DNA of 64,000 nucleotides from Variovorax sp. Root411 (GTDB lineage: Bacteria; Pseudomonadota; Gammaproteobacteria; Burkholderiales; Burkholderiaceae_C). Every line of letters starts with the position of its first letter. Position 1 is the stretch's first letter. The position numbers and the translations under genes were made by a program. Under the pieces are notes generated by a model. The model searched no databases, was not told the DNA's origin, and saw only the letters and a list, made by a program, of their open reading frames with translations. Location of the stretch: positions 772,586 to 836,585 of the forward strand of contig NZ_LMDW01000016.1 of NCBI RefSeq assembly GCF_001425205.1, read 5' to 3'. Below are positions 44,289 to 52,957 of the stretch, in pieces.

Positions 44289-44809
44289 GACGCGCTCCCC
44301 TTCAACAGCTGAACGCGTCCGCCAAGCGCCACGCGCACCAAGGCAACATTGGGTGGACTCGCGTTTCCCGCCGGATGGAAGCAGAAGCCCGCGACGCCCG
44401 CGGAATTGCCCATGGGGTCGAAGGACATGGGCCCGACCGCGCTTTTCTCGACCGCAACGCGCGTGTCCGGATCTTGCCGCCGGAGGATTTCGAACCCAGC
44501 ACCGCTGCCGACCACCGTTTCCCAACCGCAGCTCCAGTCTGCGCCGCTGCACTCTGCACGCTGCCGGATGGTCACGGTCAGTCCACGCCGAGCCGCCTCC
44601 GAGCGCGCGTGGCTCACGCTCGCCATCAGGGCCGTGGCCATGCTCTCGACGCGATACTTTTCGATCAGGTTGTTGAAGCTGGGCAGCGCCAGGGCCAGCA
44701 GGATCGCCATCAGTACGATGACGACGATCATCTCGACGAGCGTGAAGCCAGGTGGCGTTGTGCTTCGGCGGGAATGCGCCCGCACGGACGCGCAGAATCC
44801 GTTTTTCAT
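44282..44809 (-). CDS. GspH/FimT-family pseudopilin
   Basis: A 175-aa pseudopilin. The leader is long and Arg/Ser-rich (MKNGFCASVRAHSRRSTTPPG), then FTLVEMIVVIVLMAILLALA with Glu5. The head contains LIEKYRVESMATALMASVSHARSEA and three Cys. It heads the minor-pilin operon, so it corresponds to FimT/FimU of Pseudomonas. The start ATG at 44809 has only a weak GGAC site. Upstream lies a 206-bp AT-rich gap shared with the divergent ribD. Confidence 0.91.
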   Translation of the reverse strand: MKNGFCASVRAHSRRSTTPPGFTLVEMIVVIVLMAILLALALPSFNNLIEKYRVESMATALMASVSHARSEAARRGLTVTIRQRAECSGADWSCGWETVVGSGAGFEILRRQDPDTRVAVEKSAVGPMSFDPMGNSAGVAGFCFHPAGNASPPNVALVRVALGGRVQLLKGSASC

Positions 44810-45015
44810 GTTGATCGTCCATCACCTCGCCACAAAGGGGCCTGGTGCGGACGCTTCTCCCTGATTGCGATTTTTGAAAATTCTATTGACCGAAATTCAA
44901 TTGGCGAGCCATTGATGATCCATTGAACGACAAACGGTCGAAATAAACGGATCAACGGATCACCGGCATCAATTGTTTTTAATTGACTCCCAAATAAATT
45001 AGATTCAACAAGAAA
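44810..45015. promoter_or_regulatory. AT-rich divergent region between the pilin operon and ribD
   Basis: This gap stands out for low GC in the second half. It contains a direct repeat CCATTGA (44909-44915 and 44920-44926), a perfect tandem ACGGATCA pair (44947-44962), a TCAATT/AATTGA hairpin (44969-44986), and a possible plus-strand promoter TTGTTT-N16-TAAATT (44973-45000) just before ribD. No FMN riboswitch is present. Functions are unassigned. Confidence 0.4.
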
Positions 45016-46143
45016 ATGACAAATGCAAACAGAATTGTGAAATTCATGACCCAGGCGTTGGACCTCGCGCGCCAGGCCGGGCCGGAGACGGACCCGAATC
45101 CGCGCGTCGGCTGCGTGCTGGTGGACGCGAATGGCGCGGTGATCGGCCAGGGCCGCACCCAGCAGGTCGGCGGCCCGCATGCCGAGGTCATGGCACTGCG
45201 CGATGCGGCGGCGCGGGGCCATTCGGTCGCCGGCGCCACTGCCTTCGTCACGCTCGAGCCCTGCGCCCACCATGGCCGCACCGGCCCGTGCTGCGATGCG
45301 CTGGTCGCGGCAGGCGTCGGCCGGGTCGTTGCATCGCTCGCCGACCCCAACCCGCTGGTCGCCGGCCAGGGCTTCGAGAGGCTGCGCGCCGCGGGCGTCG
45401 AGGTCGAGGTGGGGTCGGGCGCGGAGGAAGCGCGGGAGCTCAACATCGGCTTTTTCAGCCGCATGGTCCGCAAGACACCCTGGGTGCGGCTCAAGGCCGC
45501 AGCCTCGCTGGATGGCAAGACCGGCCTGCACAACGGCGTGAGCCAATGGATCACGTCCGAGCCCGCGCGTGCCGACGGCCATGCATGGCGGGCGCGGGCA
45601 AGCGCGGCGCTGACCGGTGTGGGCACGGTGCTGGAAGACGATCCCCGGCTCGACGTGCGGCTCGTTGAAACCACGCGCCAGCCGCATGTGGTGGTGATCG
45701 ACAGCCAATTGCAGACCCCGCCCGACGCAAAGCTCTTCCTGCCCGGGCGCGCCGTCTGGATCTACGCCGCGGCCCAGGACAGCTCAAGGGCCTCCGCCCT
45801 GGAAGCGCGCGGCGCCACCATCACCTTTCTGCCCAATGCGCACGGCAAGGTCGACCTAGCGGCAATGCTGCGGGATCTCGCCCGGCGCGAGGTCAACGAA
45901 CTCCACGTCGAGGCCGGCCACAAGCTCAATGGCTCGCTGCTGCGCGAAGGCCTGGTCGACGAACTGCTGGTGTACCTGGCGCCGAAACTCATCGGCGACG
46001 GCCTCGGCATGGCGTCCGGCATTCACATGGGCGGCCCGCTGGCCGACCTGGCGGGCGCGCTACCGCTCGAATTCCGGACCATCGACCGAGTGGGACCGGA
46101 CCTGCGGATCGTGGCCCGGGTCGCTGGAAGAGCTTCCTTCTAG
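45016..46143 (+). CDS. ribD: Bifunctional diaminohydroxyphosphoribosylaminopyrimidine deaminase / 5-amino-6-(5-phosphoribosylamino)uracil reductase
   Basis: A 375-aa two-domain riboflavin enzyme. The N-terminal deaminase (about residues 1-150) has the zinc site HAEVMAL and TLEPCAHHGRTGPCCDAL. The C-terminal NADPH-dependent reductase (about 155-370) has KAAASLDGKTGLHNGVSQWI, a GVGTVLEDDPRLDVRL stretch and HVEAGHKLNGSLL. It carries out the second and third steps from GTP. Two in-frame starts exist, ATG at 45016 and ATG at 45046 (MTQALDLARQ), both with weak ribosome sites; the first codons are unusually AT-rich, so the second could be the real one. A GC-rich repeat separates it from ribE. Confidence 0.94.
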   Translation: MTNANRIVKFMTQALDLARQAGPETDPNPRVGCVLVDANGAVIGQGRTQQVGGPHAEVMALRDAAARGHSVAGATAFVTLEPCAHHGRTGPCCDALVAAGVGRVVASLADPNPLVAGQGFERLRAAGVEVEVGSGAEEARELNIGFFSRMVRKTPWVRLKAAASLDGKTGLHNGVSQWITSEPARADGHAWRARASAALTGVGTVLEDDPRLDVRLVETTRQPHVVVIDSQLQTPPDAKLFLPGRAVWIYAAAQDSSRASALEARGATITFLPNAHGKVDLAAMLRDLARREVNELHVEAGHKLNGSLLREGLVDELLVYLAPKLIGDGLGMASGIHMGGPLADLAGALPLEFRTIDRVGPDLRIVARVAGRASF

Positions 46144-46146
46144 CTG

Positions 46147-46255
46147 CCCGAACGAAGGCGGCCGCCGCCGGGCCGCCCCAAGGCGAGCCGCGGCTCCCCC
46201 TCGGGGGGGTGGCGAATTACATGGCGCGAAGCACCATGAAAAGCCGGGGGGTCAG
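46147..46255. repeat. GC-rich intergenic palindromic repeat candidate between ribD and ribE
   Basis: The gap contains GAGCCGCGGCTC, a perfect 12-base palindrome, then CCCCCTCGGGGGG, then GGCGCGAAGCACCATGAAAA leading to a G-run. The order (GC hairpins, GCGAA/GCGCGAAGC-like linker, G-run) parallels 3309-3434, suggesting members of one dispersed repeat class. Repeat status is inference from two members. Confidence 0.5.
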
Positions 46256-46276
46256 GATGTCTGCGAAAATGTGACG

Positions 46277-46939
46277 ATGTTCACCGGAATCATCACCGGC
46301 GTGGGGCGCATCGCCGCCATTCACGACCTCGGCACCTCCTCCTCCTACGGCAAAAGACTCAGCATTGCGGTGCCCGACGGCTACCTCGATGACGTCGGCC
46401 TCGGCGACAGCATCGCGCTCAACGGCGCCTGCATGACCGTCACCACGCTCGCCCCCGAGCGACAGCAGTTCACCATCGACATTTCAGCCGAGTCCCTCGA
46501 CAAGACCGCGGGCCTGACCGACGAAGGCAGCCGCATCAACCTCGAGAAAGCGCTGCGCGCGAGCGACCGCCTCGGCGGGCACATCGTCTCGGGCCACGTG
46601 GACGGCATCGGCCGCGTGAGCTTCTTCGAGCCCGTCGGCGAGAGCTGGGAGCTGCGCATCGTTGCGCCGCAGGCGCTGGCCCGCTTCCTGGCGTACAAGG
46701 GCTCGATCACCATCAATGGCGTGAGCCTCACGGTCAACAGCGTGAAAGACATCGCCGACGGCGCCGAAGTCAGCATCAACCTGATCCCGCACACCGTTGA
46801 AAACACCTCGCTCGGCAGCCTGCAGGCCGGCTCGAAGGTCAACCTCGAAATCGATACCGTGGCGCGCTACGTGGAGCGCATGCTCCAGGCCGGCGTGCTG
46901 GTGCCGCCCTCCACGTATTCCAAGGACACAGCCGAATGA
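46277..46939 (+). CDS. ribE: Riboflavin synthase (alpha subunit)
   Basis: A 220-aa enzyme that dismutates two 6,7-dimethyl-8-ribityllumazine molecules to riboflavin. Two lumazine-binding repeats are visible: MFTGIITGVGRI with SIALNGACMTVT, and GGHIVSGHVDGIGRV with SITINGVSLTVNSV. Length is standard. The ATG at 46277 starts the universally conserved MFTGII; no good ribosome site precedes it. The stop overlaps the next start (ATGA). Naming follows the ribD-ribE-ribBA-ribH usage; E. coli calls this gene ribC. Confidence 0.96.
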   Translation: MFTGIITGVGRIAAIHDLGTSSSYGKRLSIAVPDGYLDDVGLGDSIALNGACMTVTTLAPERQQFTIDISAESLDKTAGLTDEGSRINLEKALRASDRLGGHIVSGHVDGIGRVSFFEPVGESWELRIVAPQALARFLAYKGSITINGVSLTVNSVKDIADGAEVSINLIPHTVENTSLGSLQAGSKVNLEIDTVARYVERMLQAGVLVPPSTYSKDTAE

Positions 46940-48090
46940 ATGCCTCCGTCACGCCGATCGGCGCTTCCCGCGCCGCGCGCGCTCCTGCCCCCATCTCCCC
47001 GGTCGAGGAGATCGTGGCCGAGCTCGCCGCCGGCCGCATGGTGATCCTGGTCGACGAGGAAGACCGCGAGAACGAGGGCGACATCGTCATCGCGGCCGAC
47101 CACATCACGCCCGAAGCCATCAACTTCATGGCGCGCCATGCACGCGGCCTGATCTGCCTCACGCTCTCGCGCGAAATGTGCGAGCGGCTGCAGCTGCCGC
47201 CGATGGTCCAGCGCAACGGCGCCAAGCATTCGACCGCGTTCACCGTGTCCATCGAGGCGGCCGAAGGCGTGACCACCGGCATCTCCGCCGCCGACCGCGC
47301 CCGCACCGTGCAGGCCGCCGTCGCGCCCAATGCCGTAGCGGCCGACCTGGTGCAACCGGGCCACATCTTCCCGCTGCAGGCAGTGGACGGCGGCGTACTG
47401 ATGCGCGCCGGCCATACCGAAGCCGGCTGCGACCTCGCCGCCATGGCCGGCTGCTCGCCCGCCTCGGTGATCTGCGAGGTGATGAACGAAGACGGCACGA
47501 TGGCCCGCCTGCCCGACCTGCAGATCTTCGCGGCCGAGCACGACATCAAGATCGGCACCATCGCCGCGCTGATCGAGCACCGCAGCCGCGTCGAATCGCT
47601 GGTCGAGAAGGTCGGCTGCCGCGAGATCCAGACCAACTGGGGCGCCTTCACGGCCCATGCCTTCATCGACAAGCCCAGCCGCGGCGTGCACCTCGCGCTG
47701 GTGCGCGGCAAGTGGGCGCCGGAAGACACGGTGTCGGTGCGCGTCCACGAGCCGCTCTCGGTGCTCGACGCGCTCGAAATCAACCGCCCGATGCACTCGT
47801 GGAGCCTGGACGCCAGCCTCTCGCACATCGCGGCCGAGGGCAAGGGCGTGGCCGTGCTGCTGAACTGCGGTGAGACCGCCGGCGAGCTGCTCGCGCAGTT
47901 CGACGGCACCGCGCGCCCCGCGCAAGCGCCCGAGCGCGGCCGCATGGACCTGCGCAGCTACGGCATCGGCGCGCAGATCCTGCGCGAATGCGGCGTGCAC
48001 AAGATGAACCTGCTGGGCACGCCGCGCCGCATGCCAAGCATGGCAGCAGGCTACGGCCTCGAAATCGCCGGCTACCTCACGAAAGACTGA
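46936..48090 (+). CDS. ribB: 3,4-dihydroxy-2-butanone-4-phosphate synthase fused to a degenerate GTP cyclohydrolase II-like domain
   Basis: A 384-aa RibBA-like fusion. The N-terminal RibB domain (about residues 20-225) is intact: VILVDEEDRENEGDIV, MARHARGLICL, KHSTAFTVSIEA and VLMRAGHTEAGCDLA. The C-terminal half aligns with GTP cyclohydrolase II in its frame (TAHAFID, GKGVAVLLN, YGIGAQILRECGVHKMNLLG). But the segment after VRVHEPLS reads VLDALEINRPMHS where active RibA has the zinc-binding Cys-x(10)-Cys-x-Cys. No zinc cysteines are there, so GTP cyclohydrolase activity is unlikely. This matches the RibBX type; the symbol ribB reflects that. Overlaps ribE by 4 bases; ribH follows after 6. Confidence 0.93.
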   Translation: MNASVTPIGASRAARAPAPISPVEEIVAELAAGRMVILVDEEDRENEGDIVIAADHITPEAINFMARHARGLICLTLSREMCERLQLPPMVQRNGAKHSTAFTVSIEAAEGVTTGISAADRARTVQAAVAPNAVAADLVQPGHIFPLQAVDGGVLMRAGHTEAGCDLAAMAGCSPASVICEVMNEDGTMARLPDLQIFAAEHDIKIGTIAALIEHRSRVESLVEKVGCREIQTNWGAFTAHAFIDKPSRGVHLALVRGKWAPEDTVSVRVHEPLSVLDALEINRPMHSWSLDASLSHIAAEGKGVAVLLNCGETAGELLAQFDGTARPAQAPERGRMDLRSYGIGAQILRECGVHKMNLLGTPRRMPSMAAGYGLEIAGYLTKD

Positions 48091-48096
48091 ACGACC

Positions 48097-48573
48097 ATGC
48101 AAGGTTCAAACAAGGGCACGGACAACCCCAACGGCGGGACGCTCAACGGCAAAGGACTGCGCATCGGCATCGTGCAGGCGCGCTTCAACGCCGACATCAC
48201 CGACGCGCTGGCCTCGGCCTGCCTCTCGGAGCTCGAGGCACTGGGCGTGGCTGCCAGCGACATCCACCACCTGCAGGTTCCCGGCGCCCTCGAAGTGCCC
48301 GTGGCCCTCCAGGCGCTGGCCGAGCGCGGCGGCTACCACGCGCTCATCGCGCTGGGCTGCATCATCCGCGGCGAGACCTACCACTTCGAACTCGTGGCCA
48401 ACGAATCGGGCGCGAGCGTGAGCCGCGTTGCGCTCGACTACCGCCTGCCCATCGCCAACGCGATCCTCACCACCGAAAACCTCGAGCAGGCCATCGCACG
48501 GCAAACCGACAAGGGCCGCGACGCGGCTCAGGTCGCCGTCGAAATGGCGCAACTGCTGGCCACCCTTTCATGA
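48097..48573 (+). CDS. ribH: 6,7-dimethyl-8-ribityllumazine synthase
   Basis: A 158-aa enzyme joining 5-amino-6-ribitylaminouracil with dihydroxybutanone phosphate, the penultimate riboflavin step. Motifs: IGIVQARFNADIT, HHLQVPGALEVPVALQAL, ALGCIIRGETYHFELVANES and PIANAILTTENLEQAIAR. Length is normal for the pentamer/icosahedral class. A short Gly/Asn-rich N-terminal extension (about 15 residues) precedes the fold. The stop overlaps nusB by 4 bases (ATGA), a common ribH-nusB arrangement. Confidence 0.97.
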   Translation: MQGSNKGTDNPNGGTLNGKGLRIGIVQARFNADITDALASACLSELEALGVAASDIHHLQVPGALEVPVALQALAERGGYHALIALGCIIRGETYHFELVANESGASVSRVALDYRLPIANAILTTENLEQAIARQTDKGRDAAQVAVEMAQLLATLS

Positions 48574-49115
48574 CCGAAGACACCTCCAAGCCCCTCAAGC
48601 CCACTGGCGCCAAGCCGCGCCAGTCGCGCGTCGGACTCACCAGCACCGGCGCGCGCAAGGCTTCGGCCAAATCGAACCGCAGCCGCGCGCGCGAGTTCGC
48701 GCTGCAGGCGCTCTACCAGCACCTGGTGGGCCGCAACGACCCGACCGACATCGACCATTTCACACGCGACCTCGCGGGCTTCCACAAGGCCGATGCGCTG
48801 CACTACGACGCGCTGCTGCACGGTTCGATCGAAGGCGCCGAGCAGCTCGACGCGCTGATCCGCCCGCTGCTGGATCGCAAGTTCGAAGAGATTTCGCCCA
48901 TCGAGCACGCCGTGATGTGGATCGGCGTGTACGAGTTCCAGAACTGCCCCGACGTGCCATGGCGCGTGGTGCTCAACGAGTGCATCGAACTCGCCAAGGA
49001 ATTCGGTGGCACCGACGGCCACAAGTACGTGAACGCGGTTCTCAACGGCCTGGCGCCGCAGTTGCGTCCGCTCGAAGTGGAAGCAGATCGCGCTTCGGGG
49101 AAAGCCAAGGCATGA
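48570..49115 (+). CDS. nusB: Transcription antitermination factor NusB
   Basis: A 181-aa RNA-binding antitermination factor; with NusE/S10 it binds boxA of rRNA leaders. After a basic, low-complexity N-terminal 35 residues, the NusB fold starts SRAREFALQALYQHLVG. Further motifs are IEHAVMWIGVYEFQNCPDVPW, RVVLNECIELAKEFGGTDGH and KYVNAVLNGLAPQLR. The start overlaps ribH and the stop overlaps the aminotransferase gene, both by 4 bases. Confidence 0.96.
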   Translation: MTEDTSKPLKPTGAKPRQSRVGLTSTGARKASAKSNRSRAREFALQALYQHLVGRNDPTDIDHFTRDLAGFHKADALHYDALLHGSIEGAEQLDALIRPLLDRKFEEISPIEHAVMWIGVYEFQNCPDVPWRVVLNECIELAKEFGGTDGHKYVNAVLNGLAPQLRPLEVEADRASGKAKA

Positions 49116-50308
49116 GGATTTCGACGCGCGCACAGCGCATCGAGCCCTTCTACGTGATGGAGGTGGCGAAGGCCGCCGGTGCGTTGGCCCGCGAAGTCGC
49201 CCACACAGACCGGCCGATGATCTTCCTGAACATCGGCGAGCCCGACTTCACCGCCCCGCCATTGGTGCAAGAGGCCGCAGCCCGCGCCGTGCGCGCCGGC
49301 GCCACGCAGTACACGCAGGCCACCGGCCTCGACCACCTGCGCGAACGCATCAGCGGTTGGTACAAGCAGCGCTTCAACGTCGACGTGCCGGCCCGCCGCA
49401 TCGTCGTCACGGCCGGCGCCTCGGCCGCGCTGCAGTTGGCCTGCCTCGCGCTGATCGAGTCGGGCGACGAAATCCTCATGCCCGACCCGAGCTATCCCTG
49501 CAACCGCCACTTCGTGAGCGCGGCGGACGGCAAGGCAGTGCTGGTGCCGACCACGGCCGAGGAGCGCTTCCAGCTCACGGCCGCCAAGGTCGAGGACGCC
49601 TGGACCGACAGGACGCGCGGCGTGCTGCTGGCATCGCCCTCGAACCCGACCGGCACATCGATCGCGCCTGGCGAACTGCGCCGCATCCACGAGGTGGTGT
49701 CGCAGCGCGGCGGCATCACGCTGATCGACGAGATCTACCTCGGCCTTTCATATGACGACGCTTTTGGGCACACCGCACTGGCCATTGACGACAACGTCAT
49801 CAGCATCAACAGCTTCAGCAAGTACTTCAACATGACCGGCTGGCGGCTCGGCTGGCTGGTGGTGCCCGAGGCGCTGGTGCCGGTGGTCGAGCGGCTCGCG
49901 CAGAACCTCTTCATCTGCGCCAGCACGGTGTCGCAGTACGCGGCGCTCGCCTGCTTCGAGTCCGAGAGCATCGCCGAATACGAACGCCGCCGCGCCGAAT
50001 TCAAGGTGCGCCGCGACTGGTTCATTCCGCAGCTGAACGCGCTGGGCCTGAACGTGCCCGTGGTGCCCGACGGCGCCTTCTACGCCTGGGCCGACTGCAC
50101 CGGCTTCGCCGAGAAACTCGGCATCTCCGGCAGCTGGGACTTCGCCTTCGAGACCATGAAGCGCGCCCACGTCGCCGTCACGCCCGGCCGCGACTTCGGC
50201 ACGGCGGAAACCGCGAAGTTCGTGCGCTTCTCCACAGCCAGTTCGATGGCGCACCTGCGGGAATCCATCGAGCGCCTGCGGGCGATGGCAGAGAACCGGG
50301 CCCAATGA
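49112..50308 (+). CDS. PLP-dependent class I aminotransferase
   Basis: A 398-aa aspartate aminotransferase-superfamily enzyme. Seen are IFLNIGEPDFTAPPLVQEA, the cofactor site VTAGASAALQLACLALIESGDE, ASPSNPTGTSIAPGELR with Asn, IDEIYLGLSYD, the PLP lysine in SINSFSKYFNMTGWRLGW, and a substrate Arg near KFVRFSTASS. Aspartate, alanine or another amino acid could be the donor; this cannot be fixed by eye. It is embedded in the gapless nusB-ybgC stretch, with 4-base overlaps on both sides, which suggests coordinated expression but no metabolic link. Confidence 0.9.
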   Translation: MRISTRAQRIEPFYVMEVAKAAGALAREVAHTDRPMIFLNIGEPDFTAPPLVQEAAARAVRAGATQYTQATGLDHLRERISGWYKQRFNVDVPARRIVVTAGASAALQLACLALIESGDEILMPDPSYPCNRHFVSAADGKAVLVPTTAEERFQLTAAKVEDAWTDRTRGVLLASPSNPTGTSIAPGELRRIHEVVSQRGGITLIDEIYLGLSYDDAFGHTALAIDDNVISINSFSKYFNMTGWRLGWLVVPEALVPVVERLAQNLFICASTVSQYAALACFESESIAEYERRRAEFKVRRDWFIPQLNALGLNVPVVPDGAFYAWADCTGFAEKLGISGSWDFAFETMKRAHVAVTPGRDFGTAETAKFVRFSTASSMAHLRESIERLRAMAENRAQ

Positions 50309-50763
50309 GCTACGCGTTTCCGATCCGCGTCTACTGGGAAGACACCGATGCCGGCGGCATCGTGTTCTACGCCAACTACCTGAAGTTCATGGAACGCGGC
50401 CGCACCGAATGGCTGCGCTCCCTGGGCGTCGAGCAGCACAAGCTGCGCGAGGAAACCGGCGGCCAGTTCGTGGTGAGCGAAACGCAGCTCAAATACCATC
50501 GCCCCTCGCGGCTGGATGACGAACTGCTCGTTACAGCCGATCTTCAACAATTGGGCACCGCGTCGTTGATAATCGGCCAGCGAGTGCTATCAAAAACAGA
50601 GCAAGAGCGGACAGATGCCTCGGCGCCTGTCCTGCTGTGCGAAGGCACGATCCGCATCGGCTGGGTGGACGCCGCCACATTGCGTCCCGCACGCATTCCG
50701 AAGCAAGTGACGGGAACCCTCGAGCGCTACAGCGGCTCCATGACACAACCTTTCAAGCCATGA
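50305..50763 (+). CDS. ybgC: Tol-Pal-associated acyl-CoA thioesterase YbgC
   Basis: A 152-aa hotdog-fold thioesterase. The conserved start is FPIRVYWEDTDAGGIVFYANYLKFMERGR with the catalytic Asp near residue 13 (residues 4-32). The usual ELLVTADLQQLG strand follows. The C-terminal third differs: after GQRVLSK comes TEQERTDASAPVLLCEGTIR, an apparent insertion of about 10-15 residues encoded by an AT-rich patch (about 50556-50612) that may come from a small dispersed repeat. The frame is kept. Position directly before tolQ (4-base overlap) is diagnostic. Confidence 0.94.
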   Translation: MSYAFPIRVYWEDTDAGGIVFYANYLKFMERGRTEWLRSLGVEQHKLREETGGQFVVSETQLKYHRPSRLDDELLVTADLQQLGTASLIIGQRVLSKTEQERTDASAPVLLCEGTIRIGWVDAATLRPARIPKQVTGTLERYSGSMTQPFKP

Positions 50764-51479
50764 ACCAAGACCTCTCCATCATCAATCTCCTGCTCCACGC
50801 GAGCTTCGTGGTTCAACTGGTCGTGCTGCTGCTGGTGATCGTCTCGATCGCCAGCTGGGCCGCGATCATCCGCAAGTACTTCGCGCTGCGGCGCATGCGC
50901 GCCCTCAACGACGACTTCGAGCGCGAGTTCTGGTCGGGCACCAGCCTGAACGAGCTGTTCGCCTCGGCCGCGCAGAACGCCAAGTTCGCCGGCCCCATGG
51001 AACGCATCTTCGCCTCCGGCATGCGCGAGTACCAGAAGCTGCGCGAACGCCACGTGAGCGACGCCGCCACGCTGCTCGACGGCGCCCGCCGCGCCATGCG
51101 CGCCAGCTTCCAGCGCGAGCTGGATGCGGCCGAGCAGAACCTCTCGTTCCTGGCCACCGTGGGTTCGGTGTCGCCGTACGTCGGCCTGTTCGGCACGGTC
51201 TGGGGGATCATGCACGCCTTCACCGGTCTCGCAGCCCTCGCCCAGGTGACGCTGGCCACCGTGGCCCCCGGCATCGCCGAGGCGCTGGTGGCTACCGCCA
51301 TCGGCCTGTTCGCCGCCATTCCGGCGGTGGTCGGCTACAACCGCTTCGCCCGCGAGATCGACAAGATCGCCATCGCCCTCGAGACCTACATCGAGGAGTT
51401 CTCCAACATCCTGCAGCGCAACCTCTCGGCCAACCCGAACGCGGGCGTTGCATCGTCGGTGGCTCCGGCCAACCGCTGA
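50760..51479 (+). CDS. tolQ: Tol-Pal system protein TolQ
   Basis: A 239-aa inner-membrane protein, part of the TolQRA proton-driven motor that keeps the outer membrane attached during division. Three membrane helices lie at about residues 13-35, 137-160 and 175-198; SFLATVGSVSPYVGLFGTVWGIM and AEALVATAIGLFAAIPAVVGYN are the conserved helix segments (each shown only in part). Length matches the family. ATG at 50760 overlaps the ybgC stop. tolR follows after 15 bases. Confidence 0.96.
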   Translation: MNQDLSIINLLLHASFVVQLVVLLLVIVSIASWAAIIRKYFALRRMRALNDDFEREFWSGTSLNELFASAAQNAKFAGPMERIFASGMREYQKLRERHVSDAATLLDGARRAMRASFQRELDAAEQNLSFLATVGSVSPYVGLFGTVWGIMHAFTGLAALAQVTLATVAPGIAEALVATAIGLFAAIPAVVGYNRFAREIDKIAIALETYIEEFSNILQRNLSANPNAGVASSVAPANR

Positions 51480-51494
51480 GCGGAGGCGCAACGC

Positions 51495-51932
<438 letters not shown>

Positions 51933-51935
51933 GGC

Positions 51936-52853
51936 ATGTCGCTCGCACTGGATCGCCCAGAGTTCGCGCCGCCGCCGCAACGCGGCACGCCGCGCGCCGT
52001 CGTGCTGGCCCTCATTGCGCATGCGCTGCTGATCGCGGCGCTCACCTGGGGCGTGCGCTGGCGCAGCGATGCCGACGAAGGCGCGGTCGATGCGGAGCTG
52101 TGGTCGTCCACGGTACAGCAGGCGGCGCCCCGCCTGCAGGCACCGCCGGCGCCCGCACCGGTTCCCGCGCCGCCGCCGCCCGCGCCCGCACCACCGCCCC
52201 CGCCTGTTGCCAAGGCCCCCGAGCCCGCGCCCGCACCCAAGGCCCCCGACATTGCCCTGGAGCGCGAGAAGAAGCTCAAGGAGCAGAAGGAACAGAAAGA
52301 GCGCGAGCTGGAACAACAGCAACAGCAGAAGAAGAAAGAGCTCGAGGCCAAGCAACGCGCCGAGGACGAGGCCGAGCGCAAGAAGGAACAGCAGAAGAAG
52401 CTGGCCGATCAGAAGAAGCAGCAGGAAGCCGACGCCAAGCAGGCCGAAGCCAAGAAGGCCGAGGCCGCCACGAAGCAGGCCGCCGCCGACCGTGCCGCGG
52501 CGCTCAAGCGCATGCAGGGCCTGGCCGGTGCGAGCGGCAGCGACGATTCGAAGGGCACGGCCCTGCGCTCTTCCGGGCCTTCGAGTGGCTACGCCGGCCG
52601 CATCGCCACTGCCGTGCGCCCGAACATCACCTTCCCCGATGCCGAAACCGTGAACGGCAACCCAGCGGCCGAGTTCGAGGTGAGCCTCGCGCCCGACGGA
52701 ACCATCGTCGGCGTCAAGCTGAGCAAGTCGAGCGGCCTGCCGGGCTGGGACGACGCGGCCGAGCGCGGCCTGCGCAAGACCGACAAGCTGCCGCGCGACA
52801 CCGACGGGCGCATCTTCCCGTCGCTGATCGTGTCGCTCAAGCCCAAGCGCTGA
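51936..52853 (+). CDS. tolA: Tol-Pal system protein TolA
   Basis: A 305-aa energy transducer. A membrane helix lies at about residues 19-36 (VVLALIAHALLIAALTWG). A Pro/Ala-rich stretch (about 60-105) and a highly charged, Lys/Glu/Gln-rich coiled-coil helix (about 105-195) span the periplasm. A TonB-like C-terminal domain (about 215-305) has VRPNITFPDAETVNGNP and DGTIVGVKLSKSSGLPGWD. The C-terminal domain contacts TolB/Pal, whose genes usually follow but do not here; the next gene is a penicillin-binding protein. A long hairpin lies just after the stop. Confidence 0.95.
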   Translation: MSLALDRPEFAPPPQRGTPRAVVLALIAHALLIAALTWGVRWRSDADEGAVDAELWSSTVQQAAPRLQAPPAPAPVPAPPPPAPAPPPPPVAKAPEPAPAPKAPDIALEREKKLKEQKEQKERELEQQQQQKKKELEAKQRAEDEAERKKEQQKKLADQKKQQEADAKQAEAKKAEAATKQAAADRAAALKRMQGLAGASGSDDSKGTALRSSGPSSGYAGRIATAVRPNITFPDAETVNGNPAAEFEVSLAPDGTIVGVKLSKSSGLPGWDDAAERGLRKTDKLPRDTDGRIFPSLIVSLKPKR

Positions 52854-52862
52854 TTCCTGCCG

Positions 52863-52896
52863 GTTCCGGACGACCTTCTCCAAGGCCGTCCGGAAC
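52863..52896. other. Long hairpin after tolA
   Basis: GTTCCGGACG (52863-52872) and CGTCCGGAAC (52887-52896) pair over 10 bp, with an inner CCTT/AAGG extension and a CTCC tip. No T-tract follows, so a rho-independent terminator is unlikely; RNA stabilisation or attenuation between tolA and the penicillin-binding protein gene is possible. Confidence 0.45.
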
Positions 52897-52957
52897 TCCT
52901 CGGTTACCGCGCTGTCTACCCGCGCACAACAACAGCCGGGCCCCGCGTCCGCACAAG

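Noticed and set aside
44810..46276. FMN riboswitch expected for riboflavin genes
   Set aside because: Neither the ribD upstream gap nor the ribD-ribE gap shows the conserved RFN-element blocks (such as AGGATATAGG-like or CCGAC...GGT patterns). The gaps hold AT-rich repeats and a GC-rich repeat instead.
46936..48090. Annotation as a fully bifunctional RibBA
   Set aside because: The zinc-binding cysteines of GTP cyclohydrolase II are missing, so only the RibB activity is claimed.
52863..52896. Rho-independent terminator after tolA
   Set aside because: The stem is strong but no T-tract follows on either strand, so it is listed only as a hairpin.
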